From positions 1,633,628 to 1,697,627 of the forward strand of contig PCDI01000002.1 in the NCBI GenBank assembly GCA_002778195.1: a stretch of DNA of 64,000 nucleotides, written 5' to 3'. Shown here piece after piece: positions 1-10,296 of this stretch (the first letter of the stretch is position 1; each line of letters starts with the position of its first letter). The DNA comes from Raffaelea ambrosiae (taxonomy: Eukaryota; Ascomycota; Sordariomycetes; Ophiostomatales; Ophiostomataceae). The position numbers and the translations under genes were made by a program. The notes beneath the pieces are model-generated. The model was not told where the DNA came from. It searched no databases and saw only the letters and a list, made by a program, of their open reading frames with translations.

Positions 1-1
1 G

Positions 2-924
2 CGGGACTTTAGCCAGCCGCAGCGCCGCGGCGTCGAGAGCGTGCAGTCGCTGCGGCTGCTGCGGGGGGGGAGTTTGGATAGGACGACGGTGGGTAGTTGT
101 GTCTGTCTGTTTGTTGTTTGTTTGCTTGTTTGTTTGTTTGTTTGTTTTGTTTGTTTGTTTGTTTGTTATTCTTTTTCTTTCTTTTTCTTTCTTTTTCTTT
201 CTTTTCCTGTTTTCGTTCTTTTCTTGACCTTTTCAGCTTGTTTTATGGCTCCTTTATGTCTTTTCTTTTCTTTTCTTCTTTTTTTCTTTTCTTTCTCTAA
301 TGTTTTCCCCCACAGATCGTCGGCTCTCTCGGCTGCTCCGTCGAGCTCATGGAAATCATCCACAGCATCAACCAGCTGCGACACGAAGCACAGCCGCGGA
401 CAGCAACATCCAAGGTGCCCCCCCCAGCCAATCGCCCCAGCCCCAGCCCCGCCGCGTCCACCGTCCAGACACGCCTCGTCCACCTCGTCCAGCGCCTCAG
501 CCCCGCCGACGACGCCCACCACACGCCCCGCCAAAAGGCCACCATCCTCACCACCGCCGAGCTCTACCGCGCCGCCGCCGTGCTCTACCTCCAGCGCGCC
601 TGTCCGGCGCTGCAGCGTCCCGGCGTCCTCGCCGCCTACCTCGCCCTCGCGCTGGACCTGCTCGGCCGGCTGGCCGTCTGCACCAGCCCCTGGCCCGTCG
701 TGGTCGTCGCCTGCGAGGCCACCTCGGACGAGCAGCGCCTGGCCATCCTGCGCACGCTGGACCGCATGGACGAGACGCGCCAGATTGGCAACCTGCGGGT
801 GCTGCGGAACATGGTCCACGTCTTCTGGAAGCAGCAGGACCTGCACGCCGACACGGGCCAGCCGGTGGCCATCCAGTGGTGGAACACGACCTGCTTCGAC
901 ACGGACACGGCGTGGTTTATATAG
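2..924 (+). CDS. C-terminal part of a fungal transcription factor (5' end outside window)
   Basis: Two exons are visible: 2-88, open to the left edge, and 316-924, ending in TAG. The intron 89-315 has donor GTGGGT and acceptor CCACAG, and the phase closes. The second exon encodes a leucine-rich helical segment with VELMEIIHSINQLRHE near its start. That stretch resembles the C-terminal regulatory domain of Zn2Cys6 proteins (Fungal_trans_2/DUF3468 type), where a 'CSxELLxLI' helix is common. The DNA-binding cluster would lie upstream of the window, so class and target are unknown. The intron carries a GTTT-type microsatellite and long T-rich runs. Exon 2 is secure as coding sequence; the family assignment is moderate and rests on pattern only. 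Confidence 0.6.
109..165 (+). repeat. (GTTT)n-type microsatellite in the intron of the first gene
   Basis: Repeated GTTT/GCTT units run from just after the donor into a CTTTTT-rich tract. The tract is intronic and has no coding effect. Confidence 0.8.
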
Positions 925-1067
925 GGATGAGCCGACACCCAGACGGAGGCTATATACTGTGGACTGTGGTCTGGGTCTGGGTCTGGGTCTGCCTGCGGAA
1001 ACCATTCCATTCATGCATCTATTCTATTATCGACGTGCTACCATTCTTGCCCCGCCACGGCGGTCCC

Positions 1068-2119
1068 CTACTTCCTATACGTCACATGCTTGGCCGCCGT
1101 CGGGTTCACCAGCAGACTCAGCAGGTCCGGCCGCGCATAGTGGCCCACGACGTCGATGAAGGCCTTGGGATAGTCAATGTCGCGCAGGTCCACGTCGGCG
1201 GTCAGGAGGGCCTCGACGCCGGCGTCGACGGGCGCGCACAGCGGCTTCCCGTCCGGCCCAAAGATCATGGAGAAGCCGCCGCCGGGGGTGGTGGTGACGG
1301 GGTTGCCGGCGAGGTTGTTCTTGGCCAGATTCTCGGCGGTCAGGATCTGCGAGGCCACCAGCACAAAGGCCTGGCCCTCGATGGCCAGGAACTGGCTGGC
1401 GCGGTAGCTGGCCTCGCCGGTCTCGTGGTAGAGCCAGCCGGGCACCTGGGCGGGCATGGCAAACTCGGCGGGCCAGCTGGCCACGTGGATCTGCACGCCC
1501 TGGCTGTACTCGTAGTAGCGCAGCAGCGGCTGCAGGTGCTCCCAGCAGTTGAGCGCGCCGATGCGGCCAAAGGGCGAGGCCACGACGCACGTCAGCGACT
1601 CGGCCTGGCCGTCGCCCCAGATGGTGCGCTCCACGTGCGTCGGCTTGATCTTGCGCCGGTGGTGCACCACCGCGCCCGCCGGGTCGATGAACGACTGCGC
1701 CATGTACAGGCTGGCCCCGTCGCGCTCGCTGTAGCCGAGCACCACAAACATGCCCGCCGCGCGCACCGCCGCGCAGATGCGCGCCATCTCGGGCGAGTCG
1801 CGCGCCATCGAGTTGGCCATGTAGTCGTGGATGACGTGTGCGTTGTCGACGACGCTGGCCGTCCACATGCTCCTGGGCAGGCCGTGGGGACTGGGTCAGC
1901 GGCGCGTCCTGGGTGGATCTGGATCGGGGCTTTGTTTCTCTCTTCCCACGTTGGGACCTACCATGGATACCCCGGGATCCATACCTCGGGGAAGCCCAGC
2001 ACCTGCACGCCGTCGGCCGCGGCCTTCTCGATCAGCCCAATCGTCTTGTCCACACTGCCGTTCAGGTCCAGCCACACGGGCTCGGCCTGCACGGCGCCGA
2101 CGCGCACTTTCTGGGCCAT
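1068..2119 (-). CDS. Nitrilase (aliphatic/arylacetonitrilase-type, CN hydrolase)
   Basis: Hydrolyses a nitrile to a carboxylic acid and ammonia; the substrate cannot be told. Exons on the minus strand are 2119-1962 and 1872-1068. The intron has donor GTAGGT and acceptor CCCAG, and the join restores FPEVWIPGYPW-SMWTASVV. The product is 320 residues, normal for the family. The catalytic triad is visible: Glu45 in GFPEVWIPGYP, Lys127 in HHRRKIKPTHVER, and Cys162 in GALNCWEHLQP. The start is the ATG of MAQKVRVGAVQAEP; longer readings upstream are not protein-like. The gene is convergent with the transcription factor at 924. Its upstream region holds a 54-bp direct repeat with CCAAT boxes. Cyanide hydratases share the fold, so nitrilase versus cyanide hydratase is open. 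Confidence 0.93.
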
Positions 2120-2314
2120 TCTGAAATCGGATGACTCGCAGTCGTACGTGTGTTGAGGGAAGACAGAGAAAGGAGAACGGGAAAATAAATAGAAGGAGAG
2201 AATGTGGAAGCATGCATGAGCAGAATCGGAGAATAGACAAGCACAAGGCAATATGCTCTATCTTTCCAGCCATCCTCTCTTGTCTGTACCCGAGCGCACC
2301 TCCTCGAGGGTCGT

Positions 2315-2461
2315 GATCGCAAATGCTTGCCCTGCGCACGCCGGTGTGCGTCTGCCTCCAATCAGAGCCTATGGGTTCTGTTACATGGCGCATGCGGCGA
2401 GAATCTTGATCGCAAATGCTTGCCTTGCCAATGCCGGCGTGGCTACCTCTCCAATCAGAGC
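2315..2461 (+). repeat. 54-bp direct repeat with CCAAT boxes upstream of the nitrilase
   Basis: Copies at 2315-2368 and 2408-2461. Both start GATCGCAAATGCTTGCC and end CTCCAATCAGAGC, with scattered mismatches between. Each copy ends in a CCAAT pentamer, the core bound by the fungal CCAAT-binding (HAP-type) complex. Spacing between copy starts is 93 bp. Confidence 0.8.
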
Positions 2462-3095
2462 ACAGGCCTTGTCTCGGCCTCTCGGAGCCGGACCTGTCGT
2501 GGCAAGTCACAGGGAAAAGAGGGTCCGAAAGGTCCCATTTGTCATACCTGTCAATCAGCGGTCTTGATAAGGCCAAGAGGGACTTTCGGCACTTGCCGGT
2601 GGACAGCCAGGAAACAGGAATGGCAGTTCGCATGGCGGCAGGACAATTCCATCCCGCGGCAGGCAAACGCACGAGCAACAGGAAAAGGGGTTATAGTTTG
2701 CCATCATAATGCCTTTTTGTCATTGATAAGAGTCGTCTGACGCTATTCTTAGTGGTCGCTATGACCGAAGGGGTCGTATACATGGGGGGGGGTGGTTTTG
2801 GTGGTTATAGAGGGGCTTCAGGGGCTACAGGGGCGACGGCGAATATCGTACCGCCTCAGGAAACACTGCCCTGTCCTGTCCTGCCGTCCTTTGCGGGACT
2901 TTCTCTGCTCTGCAATCGCATGACCGGGCGCGCAAGTCGACGCCAACACAAGCAATGGCTGGACACGACGTCCCTGCAGGCAGTACCATGGCGGACTGTC
3001 GTTGCATTGTCCCTAGTGTGTTGGGGTAGTTATTCGGGGGGGGGGTCGACGGGACCACATATTCCTTCGACTGCTTGCTTCCATTGCTTCTGTTC

Positions 3096-3156
3096 GTCTT
3101 CCCGGTGGCTTCGTCTTCCCGGTGGCTTCGTCTTCCCGGTGGCTTCATCTTCCCGG
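3096..3156 (+). repeat. 17-bp tandem repeat, about 3.6 copies
   Basis: The unit GTCTTCCCGGTGGCTTC occurs at 3096, 3113 and 3130, followed by a partial unit beginning with A instead of G. Confidence 0.9.
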
Positions 3157-3494
3157 CTTCCTCGTGGCCTCGGCGGCAAACAGGACGAAACGTGGCACGC
3201 CGGCTCCCAGTTTGGGCGACTGCAGTCCACTGTCGTTCTCGCTGCATCGGCACGACGATCGTCGGCCGTGTGAGAACAAGTGTTGGAAGTGTTACTCTGC
3301 AGGCATGTTTGGCCAGGTGCAAGGTGGAGAACGACGATCGCAAAAGGTTGCCCTTTGCCACCCATCTTTCTCCATCTCTTGTGTCGACCTTAAGTCCGCA
3401 CTGCCCGTCCCACGAACACCGAGTAGGCAGGTACAAGCTGGCGTACAAGCTCATCTGGCCGGTGGGTCCGCTCTTCGTCTTCATTTGGTCCCGG

Positions 3495-3514
3495 CCCCCC
3501 CCCCCCCCCCCCCC
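3495..3514 (+). repeat. C20 homopolymer
   Basis: An uninterrupted run of about 20 C residues in intergenic DNA. The exact length is likely to vary by slippage or sequencing error. Confidence 0.85.
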
Positions 3515-4181
3515 ATCCCACGCTGGCTCGGAGCACTGCCAGCGTCCGCTGAAACCCCAGAACAAGCCGTTGGTCATTCTGTGCGCTCATCCCCGGCCCT
3601 GGCTCGTCGATAAACGTCGGCGTTTCCTGTCTGGATCGACTTCCCCCCCTGCCCTGGGCACGATATCCGATGTCCTTAGACACCGGTATGACTGAAGGGG
3701 CAAAAGGGTGCAGTCCCGTTGACCCTGTCATGGCCGGGCAGTCGATGGCTCGCCCGACGGCCTCCCCCATGTGTACTATGTATTTACTGTACGTGTCAGC
3801 TAGGATGGAAGTGTAAAATGTACCCAGTATGAATACGTGCGGGGAAACAAAGCGAAGGGATGGGACAAGATCGACGTGCAGACTGTGGAATATCTTGCCA
3901 TGGCCGATTTGCTTCGACAAAGCCCGCGCCCCCCCCCCCCCATGCTTGTCCAGAACTTCGGGCCCCCCTGCGAGAACTTGTGGAAATGTGTTTCCTACAT
4001 ATAAATGGGCATCGTGCGTGTGTTCTCTGTCCGCGTTGGCAGTAGTCGTTTCCTGGGCACAGTGCACATGGTTGTGTGCTCTCTTGCGTCTTGTCTCTTG
4101 TGCACCTCTGTCGTCTCTCGACCGACTCTCTCCCTTGTCTCGCTTGGCGTTGTCCTTGACACCCCTGTTTCTCTGCCCGCC

Positions 4182-6225
4182 ATGACGGTCGTCCCAGTCG
4201 GCACCGGCCCCGTGGCCGAGGGCAGCCTCAAGCCGCGGCTGTCGACCATCACCATGGTGGCCATGACCTTTGCCATTCTCAAGTGCGTCCCGGCCTCCTG
4301 CCTCTCCTTGTCCACGTCCTAACGCAGCCAGCACCTGGATTGCCCTCGCCGGCTCGATTGGCCTCGTCGTCCCGTCGGGCGGCTCGGTGGCCTATCTCTA
4401 CGGCTTCGTCTTTTGCGTGGCCTGCAACTTTGCCATTGCGGCCAGCCTCGGCGAGCTCGCGGCCATCTGGCCCACGGCCGGCGGCCAGTACCACTTTGTG
4501 TACGCGCTGGCCGCGGACAAGTGGAAGCGGTCCTTTGTGAGCTGATCCTTGTTTGTTGTCCGTCTCCCGCTCTCGTCGTCTCGTGTCTGACCGCCCCCCA
4601 GAGCTTCTGGACGGCCTGGACCAACATTGCCGGCTGGCTGACCCTGGTCACCACCGAAGGCTTCTTTGCGGGTAGGTCGTCTGCCTCGGTGCTGTCGAAC
4701 AGCCACCACGGATGCTGACACCCCCCCAGCGCAATTCATCTCCGCGGCCTGCTCGGTCGCCTCCGACGGAGCGTACCAGATCGACGCCTGGAAGACGTAC
4801 CTCATCTTCCTGGCCGTCCTGACCTTTTGCACCGTCGGCAACATCTTTGGCAACCGGATTCTCGGTCGCTGGAACGACCTGGCTTGTGCGTGTCGATCTC
4901 ATCTCAGTCCCCCCCCCCCCAACATTCCTAACTTGTCCCCAGTGTTCTGGTCCATCATCGGCGTCGTCGTCATCAGCGTCGTCCTGCTCGCCACGTCGGA
5001 CAAGACCACGGCCGGCTTTGTGTTTACCGAGTTCGAAAACGAGGTCGGCTGGTCCAACGGCATGGCCTGGATCATGGGCCTGCTGCAGTCGGCGCTGTCG
5101 CTCATCGGCTTCGACGCCGTCCTGCACATGACCGAGGAGATGCCGCGCCCGTCCGAGGACGCGCCCCGCGCCATGCTCTATGCCGTCGCCGTCGGCGGCG
5201 TCACCGGCACCGCCTTCATCCTGGTCATGCTCTTCTGCCTCGTCGACGTCGACGGCGTCATCAGCACCAGCACCAAGATGCCCATCACCGAGCTCATCCG
5301 GCAGGCCACCGGCAGCCGCGCCGCCGCCACCGTGCTGACCCTCGTCCTCGCCGTCTGCTTCGTCAACGGCACCAACGGCTGCATCACGAGCGCCTCGCGC
5401 CTCCTCTACGCCATGGCCCGCGACAACGGCATCGTCTGGGCCCGCGTCTTCGGCCGCATCACCCCGGCGCTGGACGTGCCCGTGGCCGCCATCCTGCTCA
5501 CCTTTGCCTTCAACGCCTGCTTCGGCTGCATCTACCTGGGCCCGTCGGTCGCGTTCAGCGCCTACGCGGCCGCCACCACCATTTTCCTCAACATGTCCTA
5601 CGCGCTGCCCATCATGGTGCTGCTGGCGCGCGGCCGCCGCATCCTGGCCCCGCACCAGAGCCACGGCCGACGCCTGTTCACCCTCGGCCGGGCCGGCTAC
5701 GTCGTCAACACGGTGGCGGTGCTGTACGTCCTGGTCACGTCGGTGGTACGTTTGCATCCTCTGCGCGGCTCTCCTCGCCCCGCACGACGTCTCGACGGCT
5801 GCTTTTGGCACGGTGTACTGACCAATATGTCCAGTTCTTCTGCTTCCCCATCCAGCTGCCCGTCTATACCTCCAACATGAGTGCGTGTTCTCCGGTCCGT
5901 CGGGTCCTTCGTCCCGCTCGCCCTGCCTGCTAACAAACCCCCATAGACTACGTCTGCGTCGTATTCGGCATCTTCGCTTTCATCGTCGGCGCCTACTGGC
6001 TTGTGTATGGCGGCCGCTTCGAGGGACCGGTACGTGTTGGCCTGTTGGCGCTGTCCCCTGTGCCCGTCTGTTGTGCAGCGGTGCTAACCTGTCGGCGCCC
6101 AGAAATTCGAGCTCCTCATAGGCCAGGGCGTCCACCGTCCGGACAACGCCGAGGTGTCCGACGGCACGCTCCAGCCAGCTGGCGAATACAAGAAGGCCAA
6201 GGGAAGTGCAGAGGAAACGGTGTAA
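4182..6225 (+). CDS. APC-superfamily amino acid / GABA-type permease
   Basis: Plasma-membrane transporter of the fungal amino-acid/choline/GABA permease group. Eight exons: 4182-4282, 4332-4536, 4602-4671, 4730-4885, 4943-5745, 5835-5880, 5947-6029, 6103-6225. All introns are GT-AG and all phases close, giving 528 residues, typical for the family. After a short hydrophilic N-terminus come alternating hydrophobic segments compatible with 12 helices. Family hallmarks are FAILNTWIALAGSIGL in the first helix and SLGELAAIWPTAGGQYHF in the loop before helix 3. The conserved stretch after helix 6 contains HMTEEMPRPSEDAPRAM. The C-terminus is short and hydrophilic. It lies beside a P450, an SDR and a second permease of the same superfamily. 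The substrate cannot be assigned. Confidence 0.93.
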
Positions 6226-6504
6226 ACAGGTTGTTGCATTTTGAAAACAAAACAAAAAAAAAAAAAATTAGACGAATTCTGTCAACTCCGCCCATCCAGG
6301 TGCCAAACACCTCAGGTGAACACAAGGTGAAAGACAGGTCTCCATGACATAGACATGGGCCCCGGGACATTCCCCGACGCCGCCACCGGTGTTGTTCCCG
6401 TCAAAGAATGACAAACTCGCTGTGCGGCACTGTTTCCAGCCGTCGGCCAGCCAGCGATAGGCCCGCCATCCCGGGACCTTTTTCTGTTCTTCTCTTTCTT
6501 CTCT

Positions 6505-8444
6505 TCAGTTGGGCCGGCTCCGTAGAAGAATCTCATATTCTGCATCAGGCGCCACAAGGGCCTCAAAGGCGAGGCTTTTCGGGCCCTCGGGACCCACGGC
6601 CCGCACGTCGTACTGGCGCAGGAACTCGGCCAAGACCAGCTTGATCTGGACCTGGCCCAGATACCGCCCCGGACAGGCGTGCCGGCCGTACCCAAAGGAC
6701 AGGTCCCCCTTCCCGACGCTGACGTACAGGTGCTTGTGTGCGTGGCCGGCCGCCTGCCGCTGCCGGTAGAACCGGAGCCCGTCAAACGTGTGGGCGTCGT
6801 CGTAGCAGGCGTCGTCGTGCTGGAGGGCGTACGTGTTGACCTCCAGCTTGGTGCCCCGGGGCACGAACGTGCCGTCGGGCAGCGTGAGGTCCGCCGTGGC
6901 GGCGCGCTGGAACGTGCTCAGGTCGGCCGCGCCCAGCCGCTGGCTCTCCTTGATGAAGCTGTCCAGCCTGGGCATGGCCGCGAGCGCCGCCTTGGTCAGG
7001 CCGCCGCCCTCGGCCGTGTGGGCCGTGTGGGCCAGGGCGGCGGCGTCGACCTCCGCCCGCAGCAGGGCGACATACGCGCGATGATGCGTGGCCAGGTCGT
7101 AGAGAGCCTGGACGACAGCGGCAAACGTGGTGACCGTGCCGACCGCCACGAGCGTCATCTGGAAGAGCACCTGCTTCTCGAGATCGTCGGCGAGGCCGGC
7201 GTTCGGGCCCGAGCTCAGGTGGTCCAGCATGGTGGCGGGACCGTGTTCGGGGTCCAGCACGGCGGCGGGACCGTGTTTGGGGTCCAGCATGGTGGCGGGG
7301 CCGTGTTCGGGGGTTGTCCCCCGCTGGGTCCCCTGCTGGACCCCCTGCTGGATCCGCGCTTTTCGCTCGGCCATGCACCGTCGCACACGCCGGCGTCCCG
7401 CGGCCCACTGCTTTCGGATGGCCGCCTTCTCGGGCAGAAAACGATGGACCAGCGGGCGCAGCCACGGCGGCCAGGCCTTCAGCGCGCGGATGGTGTCAAA
7501 GACTGCGAGAACATAGCCCGTCGAAGCCTCCACCCATTCCTCGTCGGCACAGGCCGCCGGCCCCAGGAAGACGCGCGCATTGTTGGTGGCGACCAGCTTG
7601 AGGATGCGATCGTGGATGGCCACGGGCGTCCAGTCTGTCTCGTCAGCGGATGGTGGCCGTGGTGCGCCGCGTGGCGAAGTCGACTGGTCCTACCTTTGTA
7701 CGTCCCGATCGTCTGGGGCATGTTTGCTCTGGTCAGTCGATGCAGAATGGGCGTGAAGGCAGCTGTGGACTACGTGTCAGCGGAAACCGCCCAGTCTGGG
7801 GCCGGCTGGGGCCGTCTGGGGCCGTCTCGGGGTCCTTCTTCTCACGACAAAACGTACGGAGCGACGCAGTGAGGTCGGCCTTGATGGCGTGGATGACATA
7901 CTCTGGGGGGCCGCCAAAGTAGGTGTACTCGACTTGCATGTCCTGTTGACGGTTAGCTTTTTTTTTGGAAGACCGACACAGTCCAAACGGCGCGAGACTT
8001 GCATTGTCTATGGAGGCCTTGAAGCTGAGGCTCGGGTGGCTCTTCAGGCTGTCCAGAAATCTCGTCGGGATGACGACTTTGACGCCTAGTTGGGCCAGTA
8101 TCAGCAGATGTCTGCCACGGGTCACTATACACCGCACAGCACCCACCGTCGCTCGTCTGCATCCCGTACACGCGGTCCCGGTACTGGGCGTATCCTTTCA
8201 GCACGAGCTCGCGAGGCCGGTAGCAGTACTCCAGTGCCCGTTCCCGTGGGCTTGGAATTTCATCCTGCAGCAAAATCTCGACCTTCAATCTTTTGCGGCC
8301 AAGCCATCGGGCAAGCCAAAGGACCAGGACGAGAATGGCCACGGTGGCCCACATGGAAACGGCTGGAAAGCGCTCATCCACTTTACGCAGACGGGCCTCC
8401 CACCATGCCCAAACGCGGCTGTGCGTCTGCTTGTCAAACAGCAT
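6505..8444 (-). CDS. Cytochrome P450 monooxygenase with an internal decapeptide repeat
   Basis: Membrane-anchored haem monooxygenase of unknown substrate; the WTPV segment after an early intron recalls CYP68/ent-kaurene-oxidase-like fungal P450s. Exons: 8444-8147, 8085-8003, 7942-7858, 7726-7694, 7634-6505; 542 residues. Intron 2 uses a GC donor (GCAAGT), the only choice that keeps frame. N-terminal anchor VAILVLVLWLARWL; ExxR as KESQR; haem loop FGYGRHACPG with Cys487. The I-helix reads VAVGTVTTFAAV rather than the usual AGxDT. Between the early helices and the I-helix lie three EHGPATMLDP-like decapeptides encoded by a 30-bp minisatellite. The short exon 4 (33 nt) is the least certain. It is divergent from the SDR at 8911. 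Confidence 0.88.
7221..7310 (-). repeat. 30-bp minisatellite inside the P450 coding exon
   Basis: Three direct 30-bp units start at 7221, 7251 and 7281 and differ by a few substitutions. Because 30 is a multiple of 3, they encode three decapeptides of the form (E/K)HGPA(T/A)(M/V)LDP without shifting frame. Confidence 0.93.
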
Positions 8445-8910
8445 TGTCCTTGCCCAAGTTTGAGACGAAGACAGATTCATCAGAGCATATCGCAAGCACA
8501 AAACACAAAACACAAGACACAAGACACAAGACACAAGACACCACAGCAGAATGCAACTGTCCAAGCCACAGCAGGATGAAGGATTGGCACCAGTTTCAGG
8601 CTCATCTGGAATTACGCCATTCTCATCTTCATCTCCGGCAGTACGGCCATAAAACGGGTTAGTCTGGGTTGCAGTCCCCGCCTGCACGGCATGCACCACG
8701 CCCCCCAAGGCAACGTAGGACGGCCCCTGCTCGTAAGATAGGCGGCCATTTAGGGCGTCAAATAAGACTAAACCAGCCCAGATCCCAGCAAGAAGTGGAC
8801 CTCCGACGACAGTTGCTGCCTCTGATAAAAAAGTGGTCGACGGTTGTCTCGCTGCATTTTGTGCTGTGTCTGGCGTTTTCCCATCTTGTCCACCACACAA
8901 AAGAACAACT
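8445..8910. promoter_or_regulatory. Shared divergent promoter of P450 and SDR
   Basis: 466 bp separate the two start codons, which face away from each other, so the two genes probably share regulation. A 7-bp CACAAGA-type tandem array of about six units lies at 8497-8541, roughly 50 bp upstream of the P450 ATG. Confidence 0.6.
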
Positions 8911-9708
8911 ATGGATGGGAAGACGGCCCTGATCTCAGGATCGTCCGCGGGCATTGGCGCGGCCATTGCTGTCGAGCTCTCGCAGCGCGGCGCCAGCATT
9001 GTCCTCAACTACCCCTTCCCCGAGCTGGAAGCAGAATGCAATGCTGTCGGCGCGTCCCTCAAGACGCCCTGGATCGCTGTCTGCGCCGACCTGGCCACCG
9101 AGGAGGGACCGGAACGGCTGGTCCAGGCGGCCGTGGCGCGCTTCGGGGCCGTTGACATCCTCGTCAACAATGCCGCCGTGGTGCCGCATGCGCCGACATG
9201 GGAGACCACGGCCCGCGTATGGGACGACACCTACCGCCTGAACGCGCGCGGCGTCTTTCTGCTCACCAAAGCCGTCCTGCCGCACCTGCCGCCCTACACG
9301 CCGTCGCCGACACGGCGGCCAACATCGGGGTTCCCCGGGGGCGGATCGCGGATCATCTGCATTGGCTCTGGGTCCAGCCGGATGCCCCAGCCCGAGCTGC
9401 TCGTGTATTCGTCGACCAAGGGCGCCATGGAAGCGATGGTCAAGGTCTGGGCCAAAGAGCTGCCGCCCAAGTACGGATGCACCGTGAATGCGGTGGCGCC
9501 GGGTCCGGTGAACACGGAAACGTTTCGAAAGGGAGCGGGCCAGGACTTGGAAGCCATCCTGGCCGGGTTTGAAAAGGAGACGCCCTGCGAGGGGAGCGTA
9601 GCAGACCCGGAGGACATTGCCTGGACGGTGGCTTGGTTGGCGGATCCGCGCTCGAAATGGATCAATGGCGAGTACATCATGGTCAATGGAGGCATGGGCA
9701 TGGTCTGA
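8911..9708 (+). CDS. Short-chain dehydrogenase/reductase (classical SDR)
   Basis: NAD(P)-dependent oxidoreductase, 265 residues, single exon from the ATG of MDGKTALISG to TGA. Rossmann motif SGSSAGIG near the N-terminus; NNAA after beta-4 (DILVNNAAVV); catalytic serine region CIGSGSSRM; active-site YSSTK; then APGPVNTET, the usual post-catalytic loop. The C-terminus INGEYIMVNGGMGMV is typical of beta-ketoacyl-ACP-reductase-like and glucose-dehydrogenase-like SDRs. Divergent arrangement with the P450 suggests the two act on one pathway (inference). Substrate unknown. Confidence 0.92.
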   Translation: MDGKTALISGSSAGIGAAIAVELSQRGASIVLNYPFPELEAECNAVGASLKTPWIAVCADLATEEGPERLVQAAVARFGAVDILVNNAAVVPHAPTWETTARVWDDTYRLNARGVFLLTKAVLPHLPPYTPSPTRRPTSGFPGGGSRIICIGSGSSRMPQPELLVYSSTKGAMEAMVKVWAKELPPKYGCTVNAVAPGPVNTETFRKGAGQDLEAILAGFEKETPCEGSVADPEDIAWTVAWLADPRSKWINGEYIMVNGGMGMV

Positions 9709-10296
9709 CGATACAGACTCCTAGTAGATGGACTACGTGTGGGGCATCTACAGAGTACCATTGCATTTTAACTAGTGAACCAAACCGTCCAAACGGTCGA
9801 GCCATCCACTGATATCTTGGTGGACCAGGCGTAGCGTCTACCAGCACCCAGGACAAAAAAATAAAAATAAAAATAAAAAAAGAGGGTGCGCCTTTCCGGT
9901 CAAGGCAGGTCCGTCATGCACAAGACCGGGGTCTCGGGATGCAAGATCCTATCAGCAAGAGACAGCAAAGACGCGCCGTTTTGTAAGGATGGATGGTGCG
10001 GCAGCTTCGTGCCCCGTCAGGATTTGGGCAAGGATACCGGTCCGCCAAACACGAATAGCGACGCGTGGACGGCCCCGACCCCCTTGATTTGATTTCTAGC
10101 TTTTCATGTTTTCAACCACTCCGTCTTTTGCTCTGATCGCGAGAATACCCACGGACTGTTCCGACAAAATCTCGACAGCGACGAATTGCTGGCCCGTCCT
10201 GTGCGCGAAAACTTGCCCAAGTCTGCCCCATTCTGCCCAATTGTACTTCGCAAGCGCACATTGGCATTCCCATCGGGACCGCGACGGCAAGCAACA
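9709..10296. other. Intergenic, SDR to second permease
   Basis: Contains an A-rich (AAAAT)n run near 9855-9882. No gene seen; the promoter of the following permease must lie here. Confidence 0.6.

Larger units (their letters stand above)
2120..4181. other. Long intergenic region between nitrilase and permease
   Basis: About 2.1 kb between two divergent genes. Open frames here have no recognisable domains, and none combines an ATG with plausible splicing. The region contains a 54-bp direct repeat, a 17-bp tandem repeat and several homopolymer C/G runs, and presumably the promoters of both flanking genes. Confidence 0.6.

Noticed and set aside
300..2156. 618-codon plus-strand frame spanning the first two genes
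   Set aside because: It overlaps the transcription-factor exon in another frame and runs antisense to the nitrilase; composition is not protein-like.
2825..3577. 250-codon minus-strand frame in the nitrilase-permease spacer
   Set aside because: It crosses tandem repeats and the C20 tract, has no domain, and the composition is repetitive.
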